Notes: a model not told the origin generated them from the sequence alone. Counted from the first letter of the stretch, positions 1-9,661 are shown. The stretch is 13,646 nt of DNA from an uncultured Clostridia bacterium (GCA_947624725.1 CANQLP010000031.1:1-13646), one strand, 5' to 3'. Program-made: numbers and translations.

Positions 1-40
1 ACTTTATAATATGTTTTTCCCTTTCGTATCGTGTATATTT

Positions 41-69
41 ATATTACCATAATTAATTTACTATGTCAA
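41..69 (-). promoter_or_regulatory. Predicted sigma-A promoter reading out of the window
   Basis: On the minus strand a perfect -35 box TTGACA (64-69) is followed after 17 bases by TAATAT (41-46), preceded by TG one base upstream as in an extended -10 box. It lies downstream of the apt stop and points away from it, so it probably drives the next gene beyond position 1. The rest of 1-122 holds no convincing gene, and I see no clear hairpin terminator after apt. Confidence 0.55.
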
Positions 70-122
70 TACTTTTTCACTCTTTTTTTACTGGTTTTTT
101 CTTCCTTTTTTATTATAATATT

Positions 123-662
123 TTATTCCTCTTCCACATCAAGTAAAGAGAATACATCAGAGTCAGAATTAAGCCCTACTATATTCATAACAACACCTTT
201 TCCCAAAACTTTTCCTCCTAACATTTCTACTGCTTCACTTATTGCCTTTATTGTATTTCCTGTTGCATAAATATCATCTATAATATAGAAATTCTTACCT
301 GCATATCTTTCATTTACAAGCTTTGGAAGCTCAAGCTGGTCTTTTCCATATTCCTTTTCATATTCAAACAAGCACTCTACTGCTGTAGGTGGAAGCTTTC
401 CCTTTTTTCTTACAGGAATACATCCGATTTTTAGTCTATCTGCAACTGCTGTTCCAAATAAAAAACCTCTTGCTTCTGGTGCTACAATATAATCTATATT
501 TTTTCCTCTTAATTCTGTTTCAAATTTATCTATTATTTCCTTTAAAACTTCTTTTTGTATAATAATAGGAGTTATATCAATAAACTCAATTCCTTCTACT
601 GGAAAATTCTTTTCAGTTCTAATATTTAATTCATTTGTTAGCATATTTTTTAGTATCTTCAT
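123..662 (-). CDS. apt: Adenine phosphoribosyltransferase
   Basis: This 179-residue protein has the size and layout of type I adenine phosphoribosyltransferases, cytosolic purine-salvage enzymes that make AMP from adenine and PRPP. Visible landmarks are IDITPI (residues 28-33, the family's F-x-DIT-P region), the stretch APEARGFLFG (61-70) followed by a VRKKGKLP loop (84-91), and the PRPP-binding motif YIIDDIYATGNT (126-137). The usual form of that motif is closer to DDLLATGGT, so the loop is slightly divergent. The ATG at 662 has a GAGG ribosome binding site seven bases upstream. It is the last gene of the run that begins with ftsK, 41 bases after metK. Pairing with metK is plausible because methyl-transfer metabolism releases adenine; that link is inference. 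The frame is intact and contains no CGG codon. Confidence 0.93.
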   Translation of the reverse strand: MKILKNMLTNELNIRTEKNFPVEGIEFIDITPIIIQKEVLKEIIDKFETELRGKNIDYIVAPEARGFLFGTAVADRLKIGCIPVRKKGKLPPTAVECLFEYEKEYGKDQLELPKLVNERYAGKNFYIIDDIYATGNTIKAISEAVEMLGGKVLGKGVVMNIVGLNSDSDVFSLLDVEEE

Positions 663-703
663 ATACTATCCTCACTTTCTTTTATAAAAGTAATATCTTC
701 ATT

Positions 704-1826
704 CTAGAACTTAATTATTTTTTCCCATGGTAAATCTGGTTTACCAAAGTGTCCATAATTGGTCGTTTTAGTATATATTGGTTTTCTTAAATCTAGATAC
801 TTTATAATTCCATCAGGAGTCAAGTCAAAAGTATTTTCTATTTTTTCTTTTATCTCTTCTTCTGGAATAGTATTTGTTCCAAATGTATTAACATATATTG
901 AAATAGGTTTAGCGATTCCTATACCATATGAAATTTGAAGTTCACATTTATCTGCATAACCATTTGCGACAACATTTTTCGCAATATGGCGTAGCATATA
1001 TGCAGCAGACCTATCTACTTTACTTGCATCCTTGCCTGAAAAAGCACCTCCACCATGTCTTGCATATCCACCATATGTATCAACAATGATTTTTCTTCCG
1101 TGTAAGCCCTGTATCTCCTAAAGGTCCTCCTATTACAAATCTTCCAGTTGGATTTACATAGTATTTTGTATTTTCGTCTAAATATTTACTATCTACTACC
1201 TTTTTTATAACTTCTTCTATAATATCCTTTTTTACCTTCTCAAGTGGTACATCACTATCATGTTGATTTGAAATAAGTATTGTTTCAATCCTCTTTGGAA
1301 CATCTCCGTCATATTCAACAGTTACTTGAGTTTTTCCGTCTGGTCCTAAATAATCTAAAATGTGTGATTTTCTAACTTCAGTAAGTCTTCTTGAAAGCTT
1401 ATGAGCAAGACTTATTGCAAATGGCATATATTCTTCTGTATCACGATTTGCATACCCAAACATTATGCCTTGGTCTCCAGCTCCTCCAACATCAACTCCT
1501 TGTGCAATATCTGAACTTTGCTTTGTTATATTTACATCAATTACACAATTATCATAATCTATGTCTATTCCTTTTCCTTTGTATCCAATATTTCTTAATA
1601 CTTCTCTTGCAATTTCCTCTATATTAATTTTAGCATTTGTTGTTAACTGTCCAGCTATTGCGATTTTATCACAAGATGCAAAAGTTTCTACTGCAACTCT
1701 TGAAAATTCATCTTGCTCTAGGCACTTATCAAGTATTGTATCTGATATCAAATCGCATAATTTATCTGGATGTCCCTCTGTTACGCTTTCTGATGTAAAT
1801 AAATATTTCCCCATTCTTTGTTTCAT
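704..1826 (-). CDS. metK: S-adenosylmethionine synthetase, read through one +1 shift at a CGG codon
   Basis: MetK joins ATP and methionine to make S-adenosylmethionine and is essential in nearly all bacteria. The first segment (1826-1080, 248 codons) carries GHPDK (residues 18-22), GQLTTNA (59-65), [13 protein letters not shown] (114-126) and [18 protein letters not shown] (225-242), then hits CGG at codon 243 and stops six codons later. Skipping the C at 1100 gives [18 protein letters not shown] and so on to the normal C-terminus ending [10 protein letters not shown], with the stop at 704-706. The spliced protein is 373 residues, a normal MetK length with no other defect. A separate start at 997 is unlikely because conserved residues between 1099 and 998 would be lost. 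The ATG at 1826 abuts its AAAGGA; the ATG at 1814 ([10 protein letters not shown]) fits homologues better and may be the true start. The gene begins 12 bases after the GH15 gene. Confidence 0.93.
1098..1100 (-). other. CGG frameshift site 1, in metK
   Basis: Sense-strand context is CTT ACA CGG AAG, with TGA five codons after the CGG in the zero frame. Dropping the C (plus-strand G at 1100) gives ACA GGA AGA AAA ATC, which is the invariant GLTGRKI of MetK. The inserted base and the glycine reading are fixed by this conserved motif, so the break is certain. Whether it is biological or a sequencing error cannot be told from one site. Confidence 0.9.
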
Positions 1827-1838
1827 TCCTTTCTATGT

Positions 1839-3734
1839 TTATATCTCTCCTAATTTCATAAGTTCTTCTAATACTATAACAAACATTGCGTGTGACCAAG
1901 CAAGTCCTATTACCCAGCTAGATGACATTGTGTTGTTATCAACTTGTTCAGCTAAAAATCCATGTTTAGTGCTTGTGTTAACTATAAAATCAAAGCATTC
2001 TTTTGCTTCTTTTATTTTCTTCGCCTTTATATAATATAAAGCCATCCATAAAGTAGCTATAACCCAAGGTCTATTATCTGTATAATGATCTTGTTCAAAC
2101 CTTAAATAGCCTCCTGTATATGTTCTTAGAGTCATATTGATTCTGTCTACTGTATTTGTTATTTTCTTTTCATTTGGTGAGAATATTTCAAATGGTGTAA
2201 CTAAGCCTAATATACTTATATCTAACTTCTTGTCCTTTTCATTTCTTACAAAGCTCTTTTTCTCGTCATCATAAAATCTCTTTAATATGTATTTTTTTAT
2301 TTCTTCCAACCTTTTGTTTAAAATATCCTTTTGCTTAGAAATATTTTCTTGCTTTAATCTATTATTTGAAAATTCTTCATATATCGCATCATATATCTTT
2401 ATCATTGCATCATATGAACCAAATATACATGAGAGTGCATAAATACTAGTGCCTTCGTGCATTTCCCATAAATCATAACTTACTCTCATCTCATTTTTTT
2501 CATTTAATGCATCATCTAAATAGTTTTCTAAAAATTTTACAGCCTTTTCTAACATTCCTAAATTATCTTTTAAAAACTTTAGTTCTTTAGTTCTCAAGTA
2601 ATGGTCATATACGCCATAGACAATACTTGCAGTTTCATCTATCTGGTATCCCCAGCAAGGAGCAAGTGTGCCATCTGAAAAGAATCTTTGCTCCCACATT
2701 CCACTTTTTGATTGAGTATTTTTGCAAAATACTTTATAAAACTTTTCAGTTTCTTTTTCCATCTTTAAATAATCTTGTGCTTTTGTAACATATATTGCAT
2801 CTCTTGGCCAACAATAAGAATATTTACCACATTTTGAAAATGTTTCATCTATCTCCATCGCAGCTGATACTCCACCAGTTGTTTGATTTGTAAGAAGTGG
2901 AAAAAGCAAAATAGTTCTCTTATATATTTTGTTTACTCTTTCTTTATAATAATTGTTTTCATCTATATTATGCTTAATATGAGCCTTTAAATATTTTTTC
3001 CAATATTGTTTAGTAGTTTGAAGTTCTTTTTTTACATCTATTTTCTTTGTTTCGTCAATTTTAGTTTCTAATTGATGCATATTTTCTTTATTATCAAACA
3101 CATAAAAAATTATGCTAAATTCTTTCTTTTGTTTTGGATTTAGAACTCCAATTTCAAAGTCTAATGCTGAATTATTAGACATTCCGATATAATCTTTGTC
3201 ATACAAGATTCCAGAGTTTATTACATCGTCTGTCCCATTTATGTTATATGAATCAAATTTTAAATCATTTGAAACAATCTCCATATTATATCCGTGAGAA
3301 TATTGTAATAAACCATTATCTATAACTTTTGCTCCTACAAATTCATTTTCATTTGAAATAAGCTTTGAATGAACTAGTAATTTTATATTAAGTGGTATAT
3401 CATGTTCATTTGAAAATACATACTTACGAATGATTGCGTTTTTCCCAATTGGAACAAAATCTGTTTGTTCTACTTTTAAATTAAAATATCTATTTATAAT
3501 CTCTGTTTTTAATACATTTGTATCCTCTATATATCCTTGCATATATTCATTATTTACATCATCATGCAAATAAATTATATTTGAATCATTAATTTTTACT
3601 CCCATATGCAAAAAATCTATAAATTGCCTATAATCTACATTAGGATAACAAATTCTTACTATCTCTCCTCTATCAGTTAACGAAACTTTCAATTCTTTAT
3701 TTCCAATAATTGCATCATTTAAATATGTTTTCAT
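1839..3734 (-). CDS. Glycoside hydrolase family 15 (glucoamylase/trehalase-like) protein
   Basis: This 631-residue intracellular protein matches the GH15 layout: an N-terminal beta-sandwich (about 1-250) followed by an (alpha/alpha)6 barrel. Landmarks are YCWPRDA (307-313), GYQIDETAS (362-370), SYDLWEMHEGT (419-429) with the likely general acid Glu424, GGYLRFEQDHY (541-551), and FLAEQVDNNT (593-602) with the likely general base Glu596, then WSHA (613-616). Members hydrolyse alpha-glucosidic bonds in glycogen-like oligosaccharides or trehalose; the substrate here is not evident. No signal peptide is visible, so a cytosolic role in glycogen or trehalose turnover is likely. It follows the metallo-hydrolase by 35 bases and precedes metK by 12, so it appears co-transcribed with housekeeping genes. 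The frame is intact, with no CGG codon. Confidence 0.85.
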   Translation of the reverse strand: MKTYLNDAIIGNKELKVSLTDRGEIVRICYPNVDYRQFIDFLHMGVKINDSNIIYLHDDVNNEYMQGYIEDTNVLKTEIINRYFNLKVEQTDFVPIGKNAIIRKYVFSNEHDIPLNIKLLVHSKLISNENEFVGAKVIDNGLLQYSHGYNMEIVSNDLKFDSYNINGTDDVINSGILYDKDYIGMSNNSALDFEIGVLNPKQKKEFSIIFYVFDNKENMHQLETKIDETKKIDVKKELQTTKQYWKKYLKAHIKHNIDENNYYKERVNKIYKRTILLFPLLTNQTTGGVSAAMEIDETFSKCGKYSYCWPRDAIYVTKAQDYLKMEKETEKFYKVFCKNTQSKSGMWEQRFFSDGTLAPCWGYQIDETASIVYGVYDHYLRTKELKFLKDNLGMLEKAVKFLENYLDDALNEKNEMRVSYDLWEMHEGTSIYALSCIFGSYDAMIKIYDAIYEEFSNNRLKQENISKQKDILNKRLEEIKKYILKRFYDDEKKSFVRNEKDKKLDISILGLVTPFEIFSPNEKKITNTVDRINMTLRTYTGGYLRFEQDHYTDNRPWVIATLWMALYYIKAKKIKEAKECFDFIVNTSTKHGFLAEQVDNNTMSSSWVIGLAWSHAMFVIVLEELMKLGEI

Positions 3735-3769
3735 TTTTCAAACATTTCCTTCCAAATTAATTTGAAGTT

Positions 3770-5418
3770 CTATTCTATAATACTAACTATAATCTTCTCA
3801 ATTTCTTTTAGTTTAAGTGTTATGCTGTTTATTTCATCATCTTTAACATCTTCAGTTAAAACATCCTTCTTCAATATGTCTTCCATATCCGTCATTTCGT
3901 CTCTTAAAACTTTTACCTTATTTATAATATCTATTCTTTGTTGTTTTTGTACTGATTCAAGTTCAAGCATTCCGGATTGCATAAGCATTGCCATTTTCAA
4001 ACTTATAAATTTCGCCATATTTTGGTATAGAAACTGGTATTCCTGTCTCTTCTAATATTTTATCTTTTAATTCCTTTTGTGCATCTTTTTCTCCATGAAC
4101 TAAGATAATATGCTTTGGTTTATTTATAAATGAATATATAAAATTCATAAGCCATTCTTGGTCTGCATGTCCTGAATATCCTTCAATATATTCTATTCTA
4201 GCATTTACTGCAATTTCCTCTCCAAATATCTTAACTTTTTTTGCACCTTCTACTATTTTTCTACCTAAAGTGCCAGCAGCTTGATATCCAACAAAAAGAA
4301 TTGTACTGTTTGCATTCCATAAATTATGTTTCAAATGATGTTTAATTCTACCTACATCACACATTCCACTTGCTGAAATTATTATAGATGGTTCATCAAT
4401 TTCGTTTAATGCCTTTGATTCTTCTGCTGTTTTCGTAAATTTAAGTCCATCAAATTCTAGTGGATTGTCTCCTGCTTCTATTTCTTTTCTTACATCTTCA
4501 TCAAACAAATTCTCATTTTTCTTAAATACTTCTGTTGCAGATATCGCAAGTGGACTATCTACATATACAGGAGTTTCCATGAGTAATCTATATTTATTTA
4601 TAAAGCTTTCATCCTTTGTATTTTCTTTTATTTTATTAAGTTCATATAATATTTCTTGCGTTCTTCCTACTGCAAATGTTGGAATTACTACATTTCCACC
4701 TTTTTTAATCGTTTCATATACTATATTTAAAAACATAGTTGCTTTTTCATCATTTCTTACATGAAGCCTATTTCCATAAGTTGACTCCATAACTACATAA
4801 TCAGCAGATTCAATCATTGTAGGTGCATCTAAAAGAGGTATATCATTGTTTCCTAAGTCTCCTGTAAAAACAATTTTTTCTGTCTTACCGGTTTTCCTTT
4901 ACCCAAACCTCTATAATAGCTGACCCTAACATATGTCCTGCATCATTAAATCTTACAATTACATTTTCATCTATTTGTACTAATTCGCTATAATCTATAG
5001 CTTGGAATAATTTAAGTGATTTTTCTGCATCTTCTGCTGTATAAAGAGGAGGATATGTTATCTCTCCTTTTCTCTTTCTTTTTCTATTTTTCCATTCTGT
5101 TTCCATCTCTTGTATATGTCCACTATCTGGAAGCATTATACTGCAAAGGTCGCATGTTGCTTTTGTTGCATAAACTGGTTTTCTATATCCTTCTACATAA
5201 AGCTTTGGGATTCTTCCAGAGTGGTCTATATGTGCATGGGTAAGTAGCATAAAATCTATATCTTTAACATTAAATGCAAATTCTTCAAAATTTCTATTTT
5301 CTTGCACTTTATTTCCTTGAAATAACCCACAATCAACTAAAAACTTTTTATCACTTGTTTCTACTAAAAAACTTGACCCTGTAACTCCTTCTGCTGCTCC
5401 TAAAAATGTTATGTTCAT
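3770..5418 (-). CDS. Beta-CASP metallo-beta-lactamase-fold RNA nuclease-like hydrolase, read through two +1 shifts at CGG codons
   Basis: This is a YSH1/CPSF73-like beta-CASP hydrolase, zinc-dependent and probably an RNA nuclease. Segment one (5418-4885) has the metal-binding THAHIDH (residues 60-66) and DAGHMLGSA (159-167), then CGG TAA. Skipping one C continues as GKTEKIVFTGDLGNND, restoring the metal-ligand Asp, into segment two (start codon-free region, then 4817-3963) with ESTYGNRLH, PTFAVGRTQ, ISASGMCDVGR, GYQAAGTLGR, SGHAD and ILVHGE. That segment meets a second CGG at 3974-3972; skipping its C joins a lysine/glutamate-rich tail (LELESVQKQQRIDII and so on) ending at 3770. The joined protein is 548 residues, typical for the family. 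The start at 5418 has a strong AAAGGGG site six bases upstream. It sits 23 bases after the coiled-coil gene. Neither internal ATG (4817, 4018) gives a complete fold, so separate genes are unlikely. Confidence 0.88.
3972..3974 (-). other. CGG frameshift site 3, near the end of the metallo-hydrolase
   Basis: Sense context is GCA ATC CGG AAT GCT TGA. Skipping the C at 3974 gives GCA ATC GGA ATG CTT GAA and opens a 69-residue charged, helical-looking tail that ends at 3770, just before the GH15 gene. The zero frame would end the protein three codons later. This site is less certain than sites 1 and 2 because the tail is not a motif I know, but the frames agree exactly. Confidence 0.75.
4888..4890 (-). 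other. CGG frameshift site 2, in the metallo-hydrolase
   Basis: Sense context is GAA AAC CGG TAA. Skipping a C gives AAC GGT AAG ACA and continues to FTGDLGNND, whose Asp is a conserved metal ligand of the fold. The zero frame ends at the TAA directly after CGG. An AAAGGA lies four bases upstream of the CGG, but the other four sites have nothing like it at that distance. Confidence 0.88.
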
Positions 5419-5441
5419 GTTTTTCCCCTTTCATCTGTTTT

Positions 5442-7004
5442 TTATTTAGCAAATAATTTAATCTTCTTCTTTGTTTTTATCTTTATTTCTTTTGTATTTT
5501 CTATGCTATATTCTAATTCAAATACATTTCCATCATACATTTTTACATCTATATTATTTTCATTTAGCTTTATATCAAATACTGTTTTTTCCAAATCCAT
5601 TATTCTGCTCTCAAATATTTGCATCATAATATTTATGTCTGTATCCATATCCTTTGTTATCTGATTAATAGCCTTCATATCATAAAGCTTTGTAAGTAAC
5701 ATTTTTTCAATATCATGTAACTTTTCTTTTAATTCATCTACATCTTTTATGAACCTTTTTTCATCATATACAATAAAATTATAGTATCTAAAAATTCGTA
5801 AAAGCTCTATAAGCTGTTTTTTAGCTTCTCCACTTTCTTCAGTTTTTTCAATTTTTTCTTTTAAGCAATCTAAAAATATCTCCTGCAATTTTAGTTTATA
5901 TGTATTTTTATGCTTAGGTGTCTTTACTTCTTTTAATAAACTTAAATTATTCTCTAATTCTTCCTTCAATTTTACATATTTTTTTGCATCTAAAAGATTA
6001 TTACATTCTTCTATTTCGTTTAGTGCTTTTCTTCTTTCCTTTTTTAATGTACCTTCAAGATTTTCTATGCTATATATTTTTTTATACTCAGAAAGCTTCT
6101 TATTTCTTTTATCAAATTCTTTTTTTAGTAATTCTGGGTCATTCAATATTTTGTCGATTTTCTTAATTTCTTTTGCTTTGTCTTTTTTTGTCTTTGTAAG
6201 GTCTTCTACCAATTTTACTTTATTTTCTAGTCTTTCGATTTCTGATTCATCCCAAGCTTTTTCTTCTAATAATCTTTTCTTCTCCTCTGGATTTCTTGCT
6301 ATACAAATTAAAATTGATAATCTGTAAATATAATCTATAAATTTATTTATTAATTCTTCTGAATAATTTTTCTTAAGTTCATTTACAAGTTTATCTAAAA
6401 GTTCCTTCTGCTTCTCAAGCTTCATCCAGTTTTCTAAGAAATCAAATCCTAGTAATATTTGCAAATTTTGATAAACTAAATTACAATCAATATTACTTAT
6501 CTCTTGTGGAAGAGTATTCCATGACCAAGCATTAAAATCTCTTATTATTTCAATATTATTTATATCTCTTCCTTCATTTAACATCTCTGGAAGTGCTACT
6601 CGAAGCACACTATATTTTTCGTCTAAGAACATCTTTGTATCGTTCATCTTAAATAACGCATAAAGCATAGCTTTTTCAGTTGGAAGTACATCTATAGTTT
6701 TTAAATATGTATCAATTTCTGCAACTTTATTATTATTTATAAATTCCTTTCCTCTTTCTGAGCTTGCTTTTACAATCTCAATATAAGTACACTTCTCTAT
6801 TATTTCTATAATGTTTTTGATAAACTCATTTTTATCTTCTACATTTACCTTTATACTTGAATAATCATTATATGAATTTGTTATATTATACAACATACTT
6901 AAAAGTAAATTTTTCACATCTGCTGAAAACTTTTTCTTATAAAGTACGGTTTCTAATTTACTATTATTACTTTGAAATTTTAATAATAAATCATTTGTTT
7001 TCAT
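5442..7004 (-). CDS. Coiled-coil-rich protein of unknown function
   Basis: I do not recognise this 520-residue protein. It has no signal peptide, membrane segment, nucleotide-binding loop or cysteine motif. Residues from about 195 to 440 are dominated by Lys, Glu and Leu in heptad-like patterns broken into several helices, which suggests long coiled coils. The N-terminal part (about 1-190) is a helical region with an unusual NAWSWNTLPQE stretch. The last 60 residues are beta-prone with many Lys and Ile. The ATG at 7004 has AAAGGA seven bases upstream. It lies 19 bases after ftsK and 23 before the metallo-hydrolase, so it is almost certainly co-transcribed with them. A structural or scaffold role is possible from the coiled coils but is not shown. 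The frame is intact, with no CGG codon. Confidence 0.8.
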   Translation of the reverse strand: MKTNDLLLKFQSNNSKLETVLYKKKFSADVKNLLLSMLYNITNSYNDYSSIKVNVEDKNEFIKNIIEIIEKCTYIEIVKASSERGKEFINNNKVAEIDTYLKTIDVLPTEKAMLYALFKMNDTKMFLDEKYSVLRVALPEMLNEGRDINNIEIIRDFNAWSWNTLPQEISNIDCNLVYQNLQILLGFDFLENWMKLEKQKELLDKLVNELKKNYSEELINKFIDYIYRLSILICIARNPEEKKRLLEEKAWDESEIERLENKVKLVEDLTKTKKDKAKEIKKIDKILNDPELLKKEFDKRNKKLSEYKKIYSIENLEGTLKKERRKALNEIEECNNLLDAKKYVKLKEELENNLSLLKEVKTPKHKNTYKLKLQEIFLDCLKEKIEKTEESGEAKKQLIELLRIFRYYNFIVYDEKRFIKDVDELKEKLHDIEKMLLTKLYDMKAINQITKDMDTDINIMMQIFESRIMDLEKTVFDIKLNENNIDVKMYDGNVFELEYSIENTKEIKIKTKKKIKLFAK

Positions 7005-7023
7005 AAAATAATCCTTTCAAAAA

Positions 7024-9444
7024 TTATTCTTCTTCTCCTGTATACTCTTCTTGATGATTTGAGCTTGCACTACTTGCTATACTTTCAGCTGGTGCTGAAT
7101 TTAACTCTTGCCATCTTTCTTTTGTCATAAGTATTTCCCTTGGCTTGCTGCCTTGGTATCCTGAAACGATTCCTCTATCTGCCATCTGGTCTACAAGTCT
7201 TCCTGCTCTTGCATATCCTACTTTCATTCTTCTTTGTAAGAATGATGCAGAAGCTGTTCCACTTTCTAGAACAATTTCTATTGCTTCATTTAATCTTGGA
7301 TCTGTATCATCATCTTCATCAGATTCTGCTACTTCCTTATCTGTCTTATTAGATCTTTCTATTGATTCTATAATATCTTCGTTATATATTGCTTCTCCGT
7401 CTTTCTTTAGGAAGTCTACTATCTTTTCTACTTCCTTGTCAGATACAAATGCTCCTTGAACACGAGTTGGTTTTGATACTCCTGTTGGATAATAAAGCAT
7501 ATCTCCTTTACCTAAAAGCTTTTCAGCTCCTGTCATATCCAATATTGTTCTTGAATCTATTTGTGAAGATACTGCAAATGCAATTCTTGATGGTATATTT
7601 GCTTTAATTAGTCCTGTGATTACATCAACAGAAGGTCTTTGTGTTGCAATAACTAAATGCATACCTGCTGCTCTTGCCTTTTGTGCAAGCCTACATATTG
7701 CATCTTCTACATCTTTTGCTGCAACCATCATAAGATCTGCAAGCTCGTCTATTATGATTACAATTTGTGGCATCTTTCTTCTTTCTTCTTCTCCGCTGTC
7801 GTTTTCAAGTGCTTTATTATATCCTTTTATATCTCTTACACCAATAGATGCAAATTTTGCATATCTATCTTCCATTTCCTGTACTGCCCATGCAAGTGCT
7901 CCTGCTGCCTTTCTAGGATCTGTAACAACTGGAATCAAAAGATGTGGGATTCCGTTATATACTGAAAGTTCAACAATTTTAGGGTCTACCATAACAAGCT
8001 TTACTTCACTTGGTTTTGCTTTATATATTATACTTGTAATAAGAGTATTGATACATACACTCTTTCCTGAACCTGTACTTCCTGCAACAAGTAAGTGTGG
8101 CATCTTTGCAATGTCTGCAATAACTCTTGCACCACTTACATCTTTTCCAAGTCCCATAGAAAGTTTTGATTCTGCCTTTGCAAACTCTTCTGAATCTATA
8201 ACATCTCTTAAATGTACCATTTCTGTTTCTTTATTAGGTATCTCTATTCCAACAGCTTGTTTCCCTGGAATTGGTGCTTCTATTCTTATGCTTTGTGCTG
8301 CTAGGTTTAATGCAATATCATCTGCAAGATTTGCAATTTTACTAACTCTTACACCTTCTGCAGGTTTTAGTTCATATCTTGTAATTGCAGGACCTATTGA
8401 TACATCTTCAACCTTTGCAGAAACTCCAAAACTATGTAAAGTTTTTTGAAGCTTTAAAGCATTGTCTGTAACTTGTGTTTTGCCTCTTACTTTTCTAGGT
8501 TCTCCCTGCTCTAAAAGTGCGATTGGTGGGAATTCATAATTTTCGTCTAATTCGATTTGTGCGTGTTCTAGTTGTAATTCTTGTTTTGTTTTTTCTTGTT
8601 TTTCTTCTTTTGTCTCCTTAAATAAATTTGCCTCTATAAAATCTTCGTTTTGCTCTTGTTTTTCTTTATTTTCTGCTATATTAATATTAGGTTTTTCTGG
8701 TTTCTCTTCAAATGCAAGAGGTATATCATGATCATATTTTTGTCTTTTATTATCTTCTGGTTCATCTTCAAATAAGTCCTCCATGATAACAGAATGAGTA
8801 GTTTTCTTTTGCTTTTCCTTTTTCTCTTTAGGTTTGCGTTGTTTTAATTTTTCTTCTTCTTCTTCCTCTTCTTCTTCATACATCTTATTTTCTTGTATTC
8901 TTGTACAGATATTATCTATAAGTTCAGCAGGTTTAATACCAAATAAGAATATTGCAAGTAGAATTGCAATTCCTCCTAAAACTACATATGAAGCACCACC
9001 TATCATTTTAATCATAGGTATTGCAATTATTGCTCCTAATGCTCCTCCACCTTTGTTTTCGATTCCTATATCATAAGCTTCAACAACTGCATCAGAAAAT
9101 TCTTGGTTAATATTTAGTTTTGCTCCTGATATTTGCATTAGTCCCATGATTCCTGATATACAGAGTATGATAACTACAAATTCAATTATTTTAGATGTAA
9201 CATAATCTTTTTTCTCTTTTACCAAAATTATACCAACAAGAAAAGTACCTACTGGGACAAGGTATTTTATCCATCCCATTAAGCCTCCAGTAATACTACT
9301 AAGACCTTTTCCAAAGCTTCCAGTTTCACCATATATAAGTATTGCAAGAGCAATACTAAAAATCATTATAATAATTGCTTGAATGTAAGCATTCTCTTTT
9401 ACTTGCTTTCTTTTCTTACTTGTACTTTTTTTAGTTCTTCCCAT
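7024..9444 (-). CDS. ftsK: FtsK/SpoIIIE-family DNA translocase
   Basis: This 806-residue membrane-anchored ATPase pumps DNA during chromosome segregation at the division or sporulation septum. A basic N-terminus is followed by about four hydrophobic segments (about 20-38, 60-76, 85-105, 138-170), then a charged linker with a run of glutamates (190-198) and many Lys/Glu (to about 300). The motor follows: Walker A GSTGSGKS (455-462), Walker [11 protein letters not shown] (561-570), and the [13 protein letters not shown] motif (599-611). A C-terminal winged-helix gamma domain (about 714-775, with [23 protein letters not shown]) would recognise polar DNA motifs. The start at 9444 has AGGAG eight bases upstream. 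It is the first gene of the run, behind its own promoter. The short Glu-rich linker is typical of the SpoIIIE type rather than E. coli FtsK. No CGG codon occurs. Confidence 0.96.
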   Translation of the reverse strand: MGRTKKSTSKKRKQVKENAYIQAIIIMIFSIALAILIYGETGSFGKGLSSITGGLMGWIKYLVPVGTFLVGIILVKEKKDYVTSKIIEFVVIILCISGIMGLMQISGAKLNINQEFSDAVVEAYDIGIENKGGGALGAIIAIPMIKMIGGASYVVLGGIAILLAIFLFGIKPAELIDNICTRIQENKMYEEEEEEEEEKLKQRKPKEKKEKQKKTTHSVIMEDLFEDEPEDNKRQKYDHDIPLAFEEKPEKPNINIAENKEKQEQNEDFIEANLFKETKEEKQEKTKQELQLEHAQIELDENYEFPPIALLEQGEPRKVRGKTQVTDNALKLQKTLHSFGVSAKVEDVSIGPAITRYELKPAEGVRVSKIANLADDIALNLAAQSIRIEAPIPGKQAVGIEIPNKETEMVHLRDVIDSEEFAKAESKLSMGLGKDVSGARVIADIAKMPHLLVAGSTGSGKSVCINTLITSIIYKAKPSEVKLVMVDPKIVELSVYNGIPHLLIPVVTDPRKAAGALAWAVQEMEDRYAKFASIGVRDIKGYNKALENDSGEEERRKMPQIVIIIDELADLMMVAAKDVEDAICRLAQKARAAGMHLVIATQRPSVDVITGLIKANIPSRIAFAVSSQIDSRTILDMTGAEKLLGKGDMLYYPTGVSKPTRVQGAFVSDKEVEKIVDFLKKDGEAIYNEDIIESIERSNKTDKEVAESDEDDDTDPRLNEAIEIVLESGTASASFLQRRMKVGYARAGRLVDQMADRGIVSGYQGSKPREILMTKERWQELNSAPAESIASSASSNHQEEYTGEEE

Positions 9445-9501
9445 TTGTTTATCTCCTAATTCTTACATTAAAGTTATTTTTGTACATAAATTTACTTTTA
9501 T

Positions 9502-9530
9502 ATTCTATCATTCTAAGTTTTAAATTGCAA
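9502..9530 (-). promoter_or_regulatory. Predicted promoter for ftsK and the downstream genes
   Basis: On the minus strand TTGCAA (9525-9530) and TAGAAT (9502-9507) are separated by 17 bases, matching the sigma-A consensus at 4 and 5 of 6 positions. Transcription would start roughly 50 bases before the ftsK ATG. No other good candidate lies between the upstream terminator and ftsK. Confidence 0.5.
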
Positions 9531-9608
9531 TAATTACATGGAAATTTTTAAGGGAAATTTTTAGATATAAATTTTATCCAAATACTCTATTCCTTAAAGC
9601 TTAATTAA

Positions 9609-9642
9609 TAAAGAAGAATACTATAGTTAGTATCCTTCTTTA
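9609..9642 (-). terminator. Hairpin terminator after the Ig-like protein gene
   Basis: The two arms 9609-9622 and 9629-9642 pair over 14 positions around a six-base loop. On the minus-strand transcript the single mismatch becomes a G-U wobble, so the stem is complete. It lies 19 bases after the stop of the Ig-like gene. The following tract is only moderately T-rich (TTCTTCTTTATTAATT), so strength is uncertain. It separates the surface protein gene from the ftsK run. Confidence 0.65.
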
Positions 9643-9661
9643 AATTGTAATATTAGTAATA

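Noticed and set aside
704..1826. metK as an ordinary pseudogene
   Set aside because: There is a single extra base, no other damage, and the same kind of extra base recurs in two other genes at CGG. Sequencing error remains possible, but decay does not fit.
3963..4817. Separate genes starting at the internal ATGs at 4817, 4018, 997 and 10006
   Set aside because: These pieces begin in the middle of domains or lack a credible ribosome binding site, and conserved residues upstream of the ATGs at 4817 and 997 would be lost. They fit exactly as continuations of the upstream frames.
4885..4905. RF2-type programmed frameshift with an internal Shine-Dalgarno sequence
   Set aside because: An AAAGGA lies just upstream of site 2, but the other four sites have no such element at that spacing and none has the CUU UGA core.
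7616..8449. Long plus-strand open frames opposite ftsK and opposite the Ig-like gene
   Set aside because: They are antisense shadows with hydrophobic low-complexity products, no ribosome binding sites and no recognisable domain.
9445..9661. A small gene or structured RNA between the Ig-like gene and ftsK
   Set aside because: Only a terminator hairpin, a promoter-like pair of boxes and the ftsK ribosome binding site could be supported.
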